A stretch of DNA of 64,000 bases, from assembly GCF_037076345.1 (NCBI RefSeq), contig NZ_AP024702.1, positions 3,596,001 to 3,660,000 of the forward strand, read 5' to 3'. This stretch comes from Haloferula helveola. GTDB taxonomy: Bacteria > Verrucomicrobiota > Verrucomicrobiia > Verrucomicrobiales > Akkermansiaceae. The notes beneath the pieces were generated by a model, which saw nothing but the letters and a program-made list of their open reading frames with translations, did no database searches and had not been told where the DNA came from. A program made the translations under genes and the position numbers. This document shows, piece by piece, positions 52,101 through 59,230 of the stretch. The number at the start of each line of letters is the position of its first letter. Within the stretch, counting starts at the first letter, position 1.

Positions 52101-52184
52101 GGGTTCGACACGGTGACCCTCCCGGTGCCCATGACTCCGGATGCCACAAAGTTCGCCCGTCTCAAAGTCGACGTCGTTCCCTGA
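49125..52184 (+). CDS. Multidomain sialate O-acetylesterase/SASA-type secreted esterase
   Basis: A 1019-residue protein with signal peptide MKLLRMLLATVSTVPSILLA. Domains: calcium-loop repeats (about 21–75: DTDGDGLDDSVE, DPDTDGDGVGDWYE); SASA esterase (about 105–440) with the nucleophile serine in KVYILAGQSNMDGHG, an oxyanion-type GASGGRFGPELGFG block, FVWWQGYSDA, and the His in GQGHHYHLNAETYLLAGD; a Big_5-type Ig domain (about 448–558: PPDNASDVPGNMSLKITFKE); an Fn3-like stretch (about 563–660); one copy of the unknown domain of the upstream PASTA protein (about 665–875: VFTHREDFRPGDSV, SMHNSAATVATLTSLTFNG, GVGKRNNQSQ); and the C-terminal module (884–1019: DRDGVSNPLEFVLGG, GKLPTLSTDG, end FARLKVDVVP). 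It probably removes acetyl groups from polysaccharides. A GAGGT ribosome binding site is present. Confidence 0.88.
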   Translation: MKLLRMLLATVSTVPSILLAVDTDGDGLDDSVETNTGIYVSPLDTGTAPNDPDTDGDGVGDWYEVANAGVPTGEPQPNSPNDPDLHPNTPYPLPAPDSSPTLATEPVKVYILAGQSNMDGHGMVSETNSLGTLTDIVFNGKKYPNLWNGSSWASRSDVYCRGLVATSANGPLVPGSSGASGGRFGPELGFGQQMGFYHDEPVLIIKVSQGNRTLGYDFLPPGSTEYASGSETYAGYGDSTKSWTTGTTPTPGSTYAGHQWDQSFLDDADWHVPPGTPYTNGIDVLDNFAAQYPQWASQGFEIAGFVWWQGYSDALSSVPYSSRYEQNMVRFINELRDYYEARYPGNISTDAPFVLGTLGFNGWSQSGVQLETTRAQLAVDGASGDYPEFANNVKTAETRGFYRNGSISPRTGQGHHYHLNAETYLLAGDALGRAMIDLQELGAAADTAEPQIAYLNPPDNASDVPGNMSLKITFKETVSVGSGDITIKNLTDNTQTVISVTDADQVSAAGFALTINPAADLETGDDYSILVDPGAVVDDSGNAFAGISGDTSWNFTASAPDYNAPPVPSFITPLGPKRNDEITVSVNAVTDPEGAGVVYRFRNVTLGRDSGWTVDTTWVDKDLPTGKIFAYTVQSRDNSLNLNESAVSVPVAAKTLSTDDPQVQVADVFTHREDFRPGDSVGDSQGVTGPITISTSGFEVGGTAKLVGVLSMHNSAATVATLTSLTFNGVDVLPNVITGFGSTGEVASEQYIFYLDSPPAAGDLVIGFGTSGGVDEVGVALFALNKVRPGYFARGENNNGNPPELDVYSGDFVIGVGKRNNQSQSVSNAPPYTSLEISAGNLKGFVGYITAGGDGLTAPVFSNTSISSSVAAFEAAPDPEPPLSAYETWAIFEAPLTANNPDGDEDRDGVSNPLEFVLGGTSSGNDIGKLPTLSTDGSSADFAFARAQQSIGPGVALQIEIGTDLVTWPEVHPVPDGATAGPPVMVIKDSSPGFDTVTLPVPMTPDATKFARLKVDVVP

Positions 52185-52197
52185 ACGACGTCGACTT
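52165..52197. other. Perfect 15-bp hairpin spanning the esterase stop codon
   Basis: AAGTCGACGTCGTTC (52165–52179), loop CCT, GAACGACGTCGACTT (52183–52197). The TGA stop at 52182–52184 is in the loop/3' arm. There is no T-run. The sulfatase ATG is 22 bases further on. It could be a processing or RNase-blocking structure between the two messages. Confidence 0.7.
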
Positions 52198-52219
52198 GGC
52201 CGCCGGTAACCTTCCGCGA

Positions 52220-53662
52220 ATGCATGCGCTCGGAACCATTCTTATCGCGCTGACCTCGGCCAGCCTGTTGGCGGGTGCCGAATCCCGCCCGAATATCCTG
52301 CTTTGCCTGTCAGACGACCAGTCATGGCCCCATGCAAGCGCCTATGGAGCACCGGTGATCAAGACCCCGGTTTTCGACCGCGTTGCGCGGGAAGGTGTCC
52401 TTTTCAATCATGCCTACTGTGCCGCCCCCTCTTGCACCCCATCGCGCAGCGCGATTCTCACCGGGCAGGACATCTGGCGCGTTGGCGAAGGGGGGCAGCT
52501 GTTCGGGACGCTTCCGGCCGCCCACCCGGTTTACACCGACCTGTTGGCTGAAAACGGATATCACGTGGGTTACTCGGACAAGGGATGGGCACCCGGGAGT
52601 CTGGAAGCGGGCGGGCGCACGTCCAATGGCGCCGGACCGAACTACAAGAACTTCGGCGAGTTCATCGCCAGCTCTCCGAAGGGCAGGCCATGGTGTTTCT
52701 GGTTCGGTAGCCGGGATCCTCACAGGGGATACAAGAAGGGTAGCGGCGTGGAGTCCGGAATGGATCCGTCGGACGTCAGTGTGCCCGCATATCTACCGGA
52801 TACCCCGGAAGTCCGGGGTGACCTCTGCGACTATTTCTTCGAAATCCAGCGCTTCGACCAGCAGGTTGGCCGAATGCTTGAGCAGATCGAAGCGGCCGGG
52901 CAGCTCGACAACACGCTTGTCGTGATCACCAGCGACAACGGCATGCCGTTTCCCCGGGCCAAGGCGAACCTCTACGACTCCGGCACCCGCATGCCGATGG
53001 CGATCTGCTGGCCGAAGAGAGTGAAGGGCGGACGGACTATCGACGACTTCGTCAATCTCACGGACCTCGCGCCGACTTTCCTCGAGGCAGCCGGAGTCCG
53101 CGTTCCTGGAGTAATGACCGGACGAAGCCTCATGGGGATTCTCACGTCCGACGAGTCAGGCAACGTGGAGCCCGGACGCGACGCGGTGATCACCGGTCGC
53201 GAGCGGCATGCGTGGTGCAGGGTCGGCGGCACCGGCTATCCGGCCCGGATGATCCGTACCCACGACTTTCTCTACATCCGTAACTACCAGCCGGATCGTT
53301 GGCCGGCGGGCGACTATCGCATCGTCACCAACGAGGGACATTTCGGCGATGTCGACAACTCCCCTTCGAAGCGGTTTCTGTTGGAACACAAGAGTGATTA
53401 CCCCCGGCTGTTTGAGCTGTCCTTTGGCAAGAGGCGCGGCGAAGAGCTCTACGACTGTGGAAAGGACCCGGATCAACTGAACAATCTCGCGTTCGAACCG
53501 GATTATCAGAAGACGCTGCAAGAGCTCTCTAAGCGACTTACCGCGCATTTGAAGTCGTCCGGTGACCCCAGGGAGACGGAAGGCGAGACCCTCTGGGACA
53601 GCTGGCCGTATCACGGACGCAACAACTGGCCATTGCTGGAATCGACTTCCCGGAGCGACTGA
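52220..53662 (+). CDS. Secreted sulfatase (S1 family, Cys-type)
   Basis: A 480-residue protein from ATG 52220 with signal peptide MHALGTILIALTSASLLAGA. RPNILLCLSDDQSW holds the first metal Asp pair (residues 32–33). AYCAAPSCTPSRSAILTG carries the sulfatase signature C-x-P-S-R (Cys72–Arg76), whose cysteine must be converted to formylglycine. LVVITSDNGMPFPRAK is the second metal block. DFVNLTDLAPTFLEAAGV, then YDCGKDPDQLNNLA close the domain. It resembles the heparan N-sulfatase-like group of S1 enzymes. The gene begins 35 bases after the acetylesterase gene. No formylglycine-generating enzyme gene is in the window. Likely target: sulfated polysaccharide (inference). Confidence 0.93.
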   Translation: MHALGTILIALTSASLLAGAESRPNILLCLSDDQSWPHASAYGAPVIKTPVFDRVAREGVLFNHAYCAAPSCTPSRSAILTGQDIWRVGEGGQLFGTLPAAHPVYTDLLAENGYHVGYSDKGWAPGSLEAGGRTSNGAGPNYKNFGEFIASSPKGRPWCFWFGSRDPHRGYKKGSGVESGMDPSDVSVPAYLPDTPEVRGDLCDYFFEIQRFDQQVGRMLEQIEAAGQLDNTLVVITSDNGMPFPRAKANLYDSGTRMPMAICWPKRVKGGRTIDDFVNLTDLAPTFLEAAGVRVPGVMTGRSLMGILTSDESGNVEPGRDAVITGRERHAWCRVGGTGYPARMIRTHDFLYIRNYQPDRWPAGDYRIVTNEGHFGDVDNSPSKRFLLEHKSDYPRLFELSFGKRRGEELYDCGKDPDQLNNLAFEPDYQKTLQELSKRLTAHLKSSGDPRETEGETLWDSWPYHGRNNWPLLESTSRSD

Positions 53663-53782
53663 GTGGTTGCCGACAACTTGGGAAGTGTTTGCCGTCATCC
53701 GGGTGGCAATCCAGGCACCGGGAACTTAGCCGCTTCAGGAAAGGGGCAATAGAACGGCAGAGAGCCGTCCGTAGTTCCGGAC

Positions 53783-55279
53783 ATGGCCATGAACCGACGT
53801 GAGTATCTCAAGGGCTGCAGTTTGACCGGTGCGGCTCTCGCCTGCGGACTGCGGCCGCAATCGGCTCTCGGGTTCGAAGGGCCGAAGGGCGGGGATCTGC
53901 AGTCGTGTCTGGAGATCCTGAATCTCTGGGACCAGAAGCCGGAGCCGGTCGTCAGGCTCTACTCGGCGATCTACAACGCGTTGGCGGTCGATCCCAAGGC
54001 GAGCTTCTCCACGGTGGCGGCGGACGATACGGTGCGGAAGCTTTGCGAGGAGCAGGGCGTAAGGCATCTCGGAGGTCCGATGCTCGGATGCCTCGAGGCG
54101 GACGGTGCGAAGGTCTGGCTGAGGACGGCCCGTCCGGCGAAGGTGGAGGTGAAGGCGGTCGTCGATGATGAGGAGAGAACTTACGGTCCGGTACACAGCA
54201 CGCTGGATTCGGACCTGACCGCGATCGTTCCCGTCACCGGACTCAAGCCCGGCACGGTCACGCCGTATCGCGTCTTCGTGGATGGAGAGGAGATCGCGAT
54301 TCCGAAGCATGCCGCCATTTCCACGCCAAGCGACGATGCGGCGCAGAAGACACGCATCACTTTCGGGACCTGCCAGCATCGGTGGGGGATCGCCCATCGC
54401 GAGAACACTGACGAGATCCTCAAGCAGAAGCCGGTCGCGATGCTGATGTATGGCGACGTGGCGGTGCAGGACCGCAACGCCGACCTCGGCATGCATCGGG
54501 CCGACTACGCGCTGCGCGATCTCCAGACAACCTGGCGCGATCTCGTCTGTTCGACTCCGGTCTACACCTCGTGGGACGACCACGACTACTTCGACAACGA
54601 CCGCTGGGGCGTCCCGAGGAACTTCACCGATGAAGACCGGCGCGGGGTCCGCAAGGTGTGGACCCAGGCATGGAACAACCCCTACTACGGGCTCGGTGAC
54701 GAGGGTGGCGGCATCTTCCACCACACGCGAATCGGTCCGTGCGATGTCATCATGACCGACAACCGCTACTTCCGCACCCGCAACGGCAAGCACTGCTTTC
54801 TCGGTCCGGAGCAGATGGCATGGCTCAAGAAGACGCTGCTGTCCTGCAAAGGGCCGTTCATCATCATGTCCTGTGGCACGATGTGGAGCGACTACGTCTC
54901 AGGCGGGAAGGACTCGTGGGGCGTGTTCGATCCCGAAGGTCGGGAGGAGGTTTTCAAGCTGATTGAGGACAACCGGATCCCGGGCGTGTTGCTGATTTCC
55001 GGTGACCGGCACGGAGCGCGTGGGTTTCGCATTCCGCGGCCGTCCGGGTTCGAGTTCTACGAATTCGAGCCCGCCAGTCTCGGCGGCAGAACCGGTCCGC
55101 CGCCGACAAACGCCAAGTGGAAGACCCAGCTCTACGGCTTCAGCAACAAGTTCGCGTTCGGTGAGTTCACCTTCGATGTCTCCCAAGACGACCCGACCGT
55201 GACCTACCGGCTCGTAGAAGCCGGCGGTGAGACGCTGTATGAACTCACGCTGAAGCGGAGTCAGCTCACTCCAAGCTGA
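53783..55279 (+). CDS. PhoD-like phosphatase/phosphodiesterase with Tat-type signal
   Basis: A 498-residue protein. MAMNRREYLKGCSLTGAALACGL has a twin-arginine RREYLKG motif; ATG 53789 is an alternative start. After a helical N-terminal stretch, a PhoD N-domain-like beta sandwich (residues about 105–180: AKVWLRTARPAKVEVKAVV, VTGLKPGTVTPYRVFVDG) precedes the metallophosphatase domain (about 185–440): ITFGTCQHRWG, LMYGDVAVQDRN, TSWDDHDYFDNDRWG, ISGDRHGARGF. These Asp/His/Asn residues fit the PhoD calcium/iron site. It is a compact, ordinary-size counterpart of the 1427-residue PhoD protein at 40360–44643. It does not carry the shared C-terminal module. Confidence 0.9.
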   Translation: MAMNRREYLKGCSLTGAALACGLRPQSALGFEGPKGGDLQSCLEILNLWDQKPEPVVRLYSAIYNALAVDPKASFSTVAADDTVRKLCEEQGVRHLGGPMLGCLEADGAKVWLRTARPAKVEVKAVVDDEERTYGPVHSTLDSDLTAIVPVTGLKPGTVTPYRVFVDGEEIAIPKHAAISTPSDDAAQKTRITFGTCQHRWGIAHRENTDEILKQKPVAMLMYGDVAVQDRNADLGMHRADYALRDLQTTWRDLVCSTPVYTSWDDHDYFDNDRWGVPRNFTDEDRRGVRKVWTQAWNNPYYGLGDEGGGIFHHTRIGPCDVIMTDNRYFRTRNGKHCFLGPEQMAWLKKTLLSCKGPFIIMSCGTMWSDYVSGGKDSWGVFDPEGREEVFKLIEDNRIPGVLLISGDRHGARGFRIPRPSGFEFYEFEPASLGGRTGPPPTNAKWKTQLYGFSNKFAFGEFTFDVSQDDPTVTYRLVEAGGETLYELTLKRSQLTPS

Positions 55280-55599
55280 AGGCTGTAGAGTGGGAGTGGC
55301 TTTTCCGAGAACGCCCTATCGCGTCTCCTCAGATGCGCAAAGCGAGGGGGGAATCGAGAATCGGGAGATACCGGTAATCCCGTGGTTGCTCCTGTCGGGA
55401 TCCGTCTCCGGGGATCGCACGGGCATTCTATCAGTGCGGTTTGGTGGCGAGTTGTGTCTCGACAATCCACAGGGCGCCGAATCTATTTTCGGCATCCTGC
55501 TGCCCCGGAAGACAGGACTTCTCGAACGTCTGCGACAGGACGTCGGGTCGACGCCGGGGTGAGGGCTATCGGTTGGTCCAACTTCCTCACTTCCTCCCC
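55280..55599. other. Intergenic gap without recognisable gene
   Basis: This 320-bp stretch between the second PhoD gene and the first beta-helix/RCC1 protein holds only short open frames in several phases with no family features. I see no palindromic repeat of the families found elsewhere and no strong terminator. It presumably contains the promoter of the gene at 55600. Confidence 0.5.
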
Positions 55600-58500
55600 A
55601 TGAATCCGAGTCCTGTGCCCGCGGGCATTGACCGCCTTCGGCTGTTCGTCTTGGCGGCACTGTTCCTGATGCCTTTGTCCCGCGTGTGTGGCGATGGCTT
55701 CTCCTATGCTTCTTGGACAGGTGACGCATCTTCCGGCATCTCTCTCGACAGCTCGTGGGCCTACAGCTTCGGTTCGGCGGACAGCACGACCATCGACGGA
55801 TTTCCGGTGACGGGAGTTGCGGGTGGATCTCCGGCAGTCGCGGGCCGGTTCTCGGTTTCCCTTCCCACCGCCTTGTCCGGCGATACGAATGACCTGACGG
55901 CGCAGGCCGGGAGCGGCAGCTCTGTCGTGGCGACGAGTTTCGTCTATGGCGGAAATCCGGGCACGATCACCTTGGAGGGACTGGTTTCCGGCAGTGACTA
56001 TGTCGTCAGCATGCTGAGCGTGGGTTGGGAATCGACGATCACCCGGACCTGCGAGTTTTCCAGTGGCGTGGATCTTCCCGTGAGCATCAGCCAGAATGTC
56101 TACGGGGAGAACAAGGGGATCCGTGTCGACTATGCCTTTACCGCCGATGGTCCCACCCGGCAGATCGTGATCGACCCGCAGACTTCCGACACCTGGCATC
56201 TTTACGGCCTGGCCTTGCGGCAGGTGAAGGCCCCGATCGTGGTCACCACCGTGGTGAACTCCGGCGCGGGTTCGCTGCGCGAGGCTTTGCAGGCCGCCCA
56301 AGTGTCCGCGGGGCCGGACCGCATCGTCTTCGATGCCAGCCTCGACGGTCAGACGATCCTGCTGGCGAGCGAGCTTGCCACGGCGGATGCCGATGGGGTC
56401 ACGGTGGATGCCAGCGACCTCCTAGGCGGGATCGTGCTCCAGGGCGCCGGCGATCATCGTGGGTTTTTCAACACCGGGACGCTGATCCTGCGCGGGCTGA
56501 CCATCACCGGCATGGTCGCGCCGAGCGGGAGCTATGCCGGTGCGGTGCTTTCGTCGACGACGGGCAAACTGCTCATGGAGGATTGCTACCTGACCGGCAA
56601 CAACGGCGGGACCACCGGCAGCAGCGGCGGCGCGAACTTCGGCGGCGGGCTCGTCAATGCGGGTGTGGCGACCTTGAGGCGCTGCACGATCGCAGGAAAC
56701 GAGGCGCTCTCGGCGGGGGCGATTTTCAACTCGCCCTCGGGAAGTCTGACGCTCGCGCAGTGCACGATCGCGGGCAATGTCACTGGCACCCGGTCGATCG
56801 ACAATGCTGGCATCATCCGGATGCGCCACTGCACCGTGGCCGCGAATGTGGGGACGGCTGGATCCGGCGCGATCTTCAATCGCAGTGGCGCGACCTTGCA
56901 GCTCGAGAACAGCATCATCGGCGGCGGCAACAGCGGCTCCCTGGATCTGGAAAACATCGGCACGTTGATCCGCGTGGGGGCGAACCTGGCGGAATGGGCC
57001 CCGGTGAATGTCGGCACGTCGTCCGGGCCGGCGATCATCATCGCGCCTCCCCTTCTCGGGTTCCTGACCGACAACGGCGGTCCGGCCCCGACCATCGATC
57101 TGCTGGCGGGTAGCCCGGCCATCGATGCGGCGGTGGGTTCGCGGGAAACCGTCGACCAGCGCGGTGCTCCGCGTCCGTTTGACGGCGACGGCGCCGGCGG
57201 CGCCGTGGCGGATCTCGGCGCGGTGGAGCACGGTGTTTCGTGGGCGGACATCCAGATCTTCGATGGACCCTACACGGAGCTGGCGGACGATGGCACTCCT
57301 CAGGTGTTCGGGGATACGGTGGTGGGGAACGGCACGGTGCGCACCTTCACCCTCCGCAACGTCGGCTCCGTGCCGCTTGCGAACCTCGCGCTGAGCGTTG
57401 CCGGGGATCATCCCGGCGACTTCACAACCTCGTCCCTGCCCGCGACGACCCTGGCGGTCGGAGCAAGCATGGCTTTCGATATCACCTTCTCGCCGGCACT
57501 GGCTGGCGATCGTTCCGCGACCGTGCTGTTGGCGAGCAACGATCCCGATGAGAACCCCTTCGGGATTCCCGTGCGGGGATTCTCGCTGGCCGGCTCCCTC
57601 TCAGTTCAGCTCGGACCAGCCGCTCCGGGCGAAGTCATTGGCTGGGGCGACAACACCGATGACCAGTCGGTTCCACCGGCGGCAGCGCAATCCGAAGTGA
57701 TCGCTGTATCCGCGGGAGGCTCCCATACGGTGGCTCTGAAATCCGACGGCAGCGTCATCGCGTGGGGAAACCCCGATGTGGGTCAATTGGAAGTGCCGGC
57801 GGCAGCGGAATCCACGGTGATCGCCATTTCGGCAGGAGACGCGCACACACTGGCCCTGAAGGCCGATGGCAGTGTGATTGCCTGGGGCTGGAATACCAAC
57901 TCCCAGTCGAATGTGCCGGCCTCCGCGCAGTCCGGTGTCATCGCGATCGCGGCGGGCATTTTCCATAGTTTGGCGCTCAAGGAGAACGGCAGCGTGGTGG
58001 CATGGGGAGGCAATGGGGCGGGTCAGAGCTCGGTGCCGGCTGCGGCGCTGTCGGGCGTCATCGCGATCGATGCCGGTGGCACCTACAGTCTCGCGCTGAA
58101 GGACGACGGCAGCGTGATCGCGTGGGGTTCGAACAACTACGGTGAGACGACGCTGCCACGCAGTACCCAAACGGGTGTTGTCGCCATCGCGGCGGGCGAT
58201 CGGCACGGCGTCGCGCTCAAAGCCGACGGAAGTGTGGTTGTCTGGGGTGAAAACGGCAACGGGCAGGCGACGGTGCCGGTGGCGGCGCAGTCCGGGGTCG
58301 CGGCGATCGCCGCAGGCGGCTACCACACCATGGCACTCACGACCGGCGGCAGCACGCTTGCGTGGGGAGCTGGCGTATATGACTCCGGACAAACGACGGT
58401 TCCGACGGACGCGCAGTCGCGGATTGTCGCCCTCTCCGCCGGGTTCAGCCACTCGATAGCGCTTCGTGCCTATCGCTTCGCACCTCAGGCGGCAGGGACC

Positions 58501-59178
58501 GCCAGTGCGGAAAAGACCATCACGCTGCGGAACCCGGGCGAGGCCCCGCTCACGATCAGCAGCGTCGTGTTGACCGGGGGAGACACTGGCGATTTCATCC
58601 TGAACACCACCGGCATGGCGTCCAGCATCCCGGTCGGCGGCGAGACGACCCTCGCGCTGGTCTTCGCCCCGCTCGAGACCGGCGTGACTTCGGATCGCAC
58701 GGTGACGGTGCGGATCAACAGCGACGATCCGGCGAAGGGCATCTACGACTTCCCGATGGACAGCCTGGCGGCGTCGTTCGCGGAAGACAGCGATGGGGAT
58801 GGTGTTTCCGATGGCGATGAGGTCCGACTCGTTACCTTGGGTTTCGATTACCTCATCGGTCAGCCGCAGCTGGCCGGGATCTACAACGCCGCGCGCGACG
58901 AGGGAGAAGACAGTATTCTCGATGACCCGAACGCGGTCGGGCTCTATACGACCGGACAGGTGCAGGTGCTGAGGGTGCGCGCGCCTCTCCTGCAACGCGT
59001 GGGTCCGGGGCAGTTCAGTCTCCGTGTCGGCTTGGATCGGAGCCCAACCATGGTGCCACGAAGTTATCTGCCGTTCCCATTTACCGCGCCCGAGACCTCG
59101 GTGAATGGGTCGGGCGAGCTTGAGTTCCAGTTCACCCTGCCGGATGACGCCGCGTTCCTCCGCGTGGAGACCCCATGA
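55600..59178 (+). CDS. Giant secreted beta-helix/RCC1-propeller protein, paralogue 1
   Basis: An 1192-residue protein from ATG 55600 (signal segment LRLFVLAALFLMPLSRVCG). Domains: unknown N-terminal beta domain (about 29–208: SWAYSFGSADSTTIDGFPVTGVAG, TWHLYGLALRQ); right-handed beta-helix of the CSLREA/polymorphic-protein type (about 212–545: VVNSGAGSLREALQAAQ, DRIVFDASLDGQTI, repeated LEDCxLTGN/LRRCTIAGN/LRHCTVAAN turns); choice-of-anchor-D (about 548–665); seven RCC1-type repeats VIAIxAGxxHxLALKxDGSVIAWG (about 666–955); second anchor-D (about 962–1060); C-terminal region from DSDGDGVSDGDE (1064) ending AAFLRVETP. Probably an exported adhesin or matrix protein. A second, similar gene follows 52 bases after its stop. 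Confidence 0.85.
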   Translation: MNPSPVPAGIDRLRLFVLAALFLMPLSRVCGDGFSYASWTGDASSGISLDSSWAYSFGSADSTTIDGFPVTGVAGGSPAVAGRFSVSLPTALSGDTNDLTAQAGSGSSVVATSFVYGGNPGTITLEGLVSGSDYVVSMLSVGWESTITRTCEFSSGVDLPVSISQNVYGENKGIRVDYAFTADGPTRQIVIDPQTSDTWHLYGLALRQVKAPIVVTTVVNSGAGSLREALQAAQVSAGPDRIVFDASLDGQTILLASELATADADGVTVDASDLLGGIVLQGAGDHRGFFNTGTLILRGLTITGMVAPSGSYAGAVLSSTTGKLLMEDCYLTGNNGGTTGSSGGANFGGGLVNAGVATLRRCTIAGNEALSAGAIFNSPSGSLTLAQCTIAGNVTGTRSIDNAGIIRMRHCTVAANVGTAGSGAIFNRSGATLQLENSIIGGGNSGSLDLENIGTLIRVGANLAEWAPVNVGTSSGPAIIIAPPLLGFLTDNGGPAPTIDLLAGSPAIDAAVGSRETVDQRGAPRPFDGDGAGGAVADLGAVEHGVSWADIQIFDGPYTELADDGTPQVFGDTVVGNGTVRTFTLRNVGSVPLANLALSVAGDHPGDFTTSSLPATTLAVGASMAFDITFSPALAGDRSATVLLASNDPDENPFGIPVRGFSLAGSLSVQLGPAAPGEVIGWGDNTDDQSVPPAAAQSEVIAVSAGGSHTVALKSDGSVIAWGNPDVGQLEVPAAAESTVIAISAGDAHTLALKADGSVIAWGWNTNSQSNVPASAQSGVIAIAAGIFHSLALKENGSVVAWGGNGAGQSSVPAAALSGVIAIDAGGTYSLALKDDGSVIAWGSNNYGETTLPRSTQTGVVAIAAGDRHGVALKADGSVVVWGENGNGQATVPVAAQSGVAAIAAGGYHTMALTTGGSTLAWGAGVYDSGQTTVPTDAQSRIVALSAGFSHSIALRAYRFAPQAAGTASAEKTITLRNPGEAPLTISSVVLTGGDTGDFILNTTGMASSIPVGGETTLALVFAPLETGVTSDRTVTVRINSDDPAKGIYDFPMDSLAASFAEDSDGDGVSDGDEVRLVTLGFDYLIGQPQLAGIYNAARDEGEDSILDDPNAVGLYTTGQVQVLRVRAPLLQRVGPGQFSLRVGLDRSPTMVPRSYLPFPFTAPETSVNGSGELEFQFTLPDDAAFLRVETP

Positions 59179-59230
59179 CCGAAACCGTTCACCGCTTTCC
59201 CCGATGATCTCCGCCCGCTTTCTCCGACTC

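Noticed and set aside
55290-55562. Possible small gene in the 320-bp gap
   Set aside because: Several short frames overlap on both strands, none with a ribosome binding site, signal or recognisable composition.
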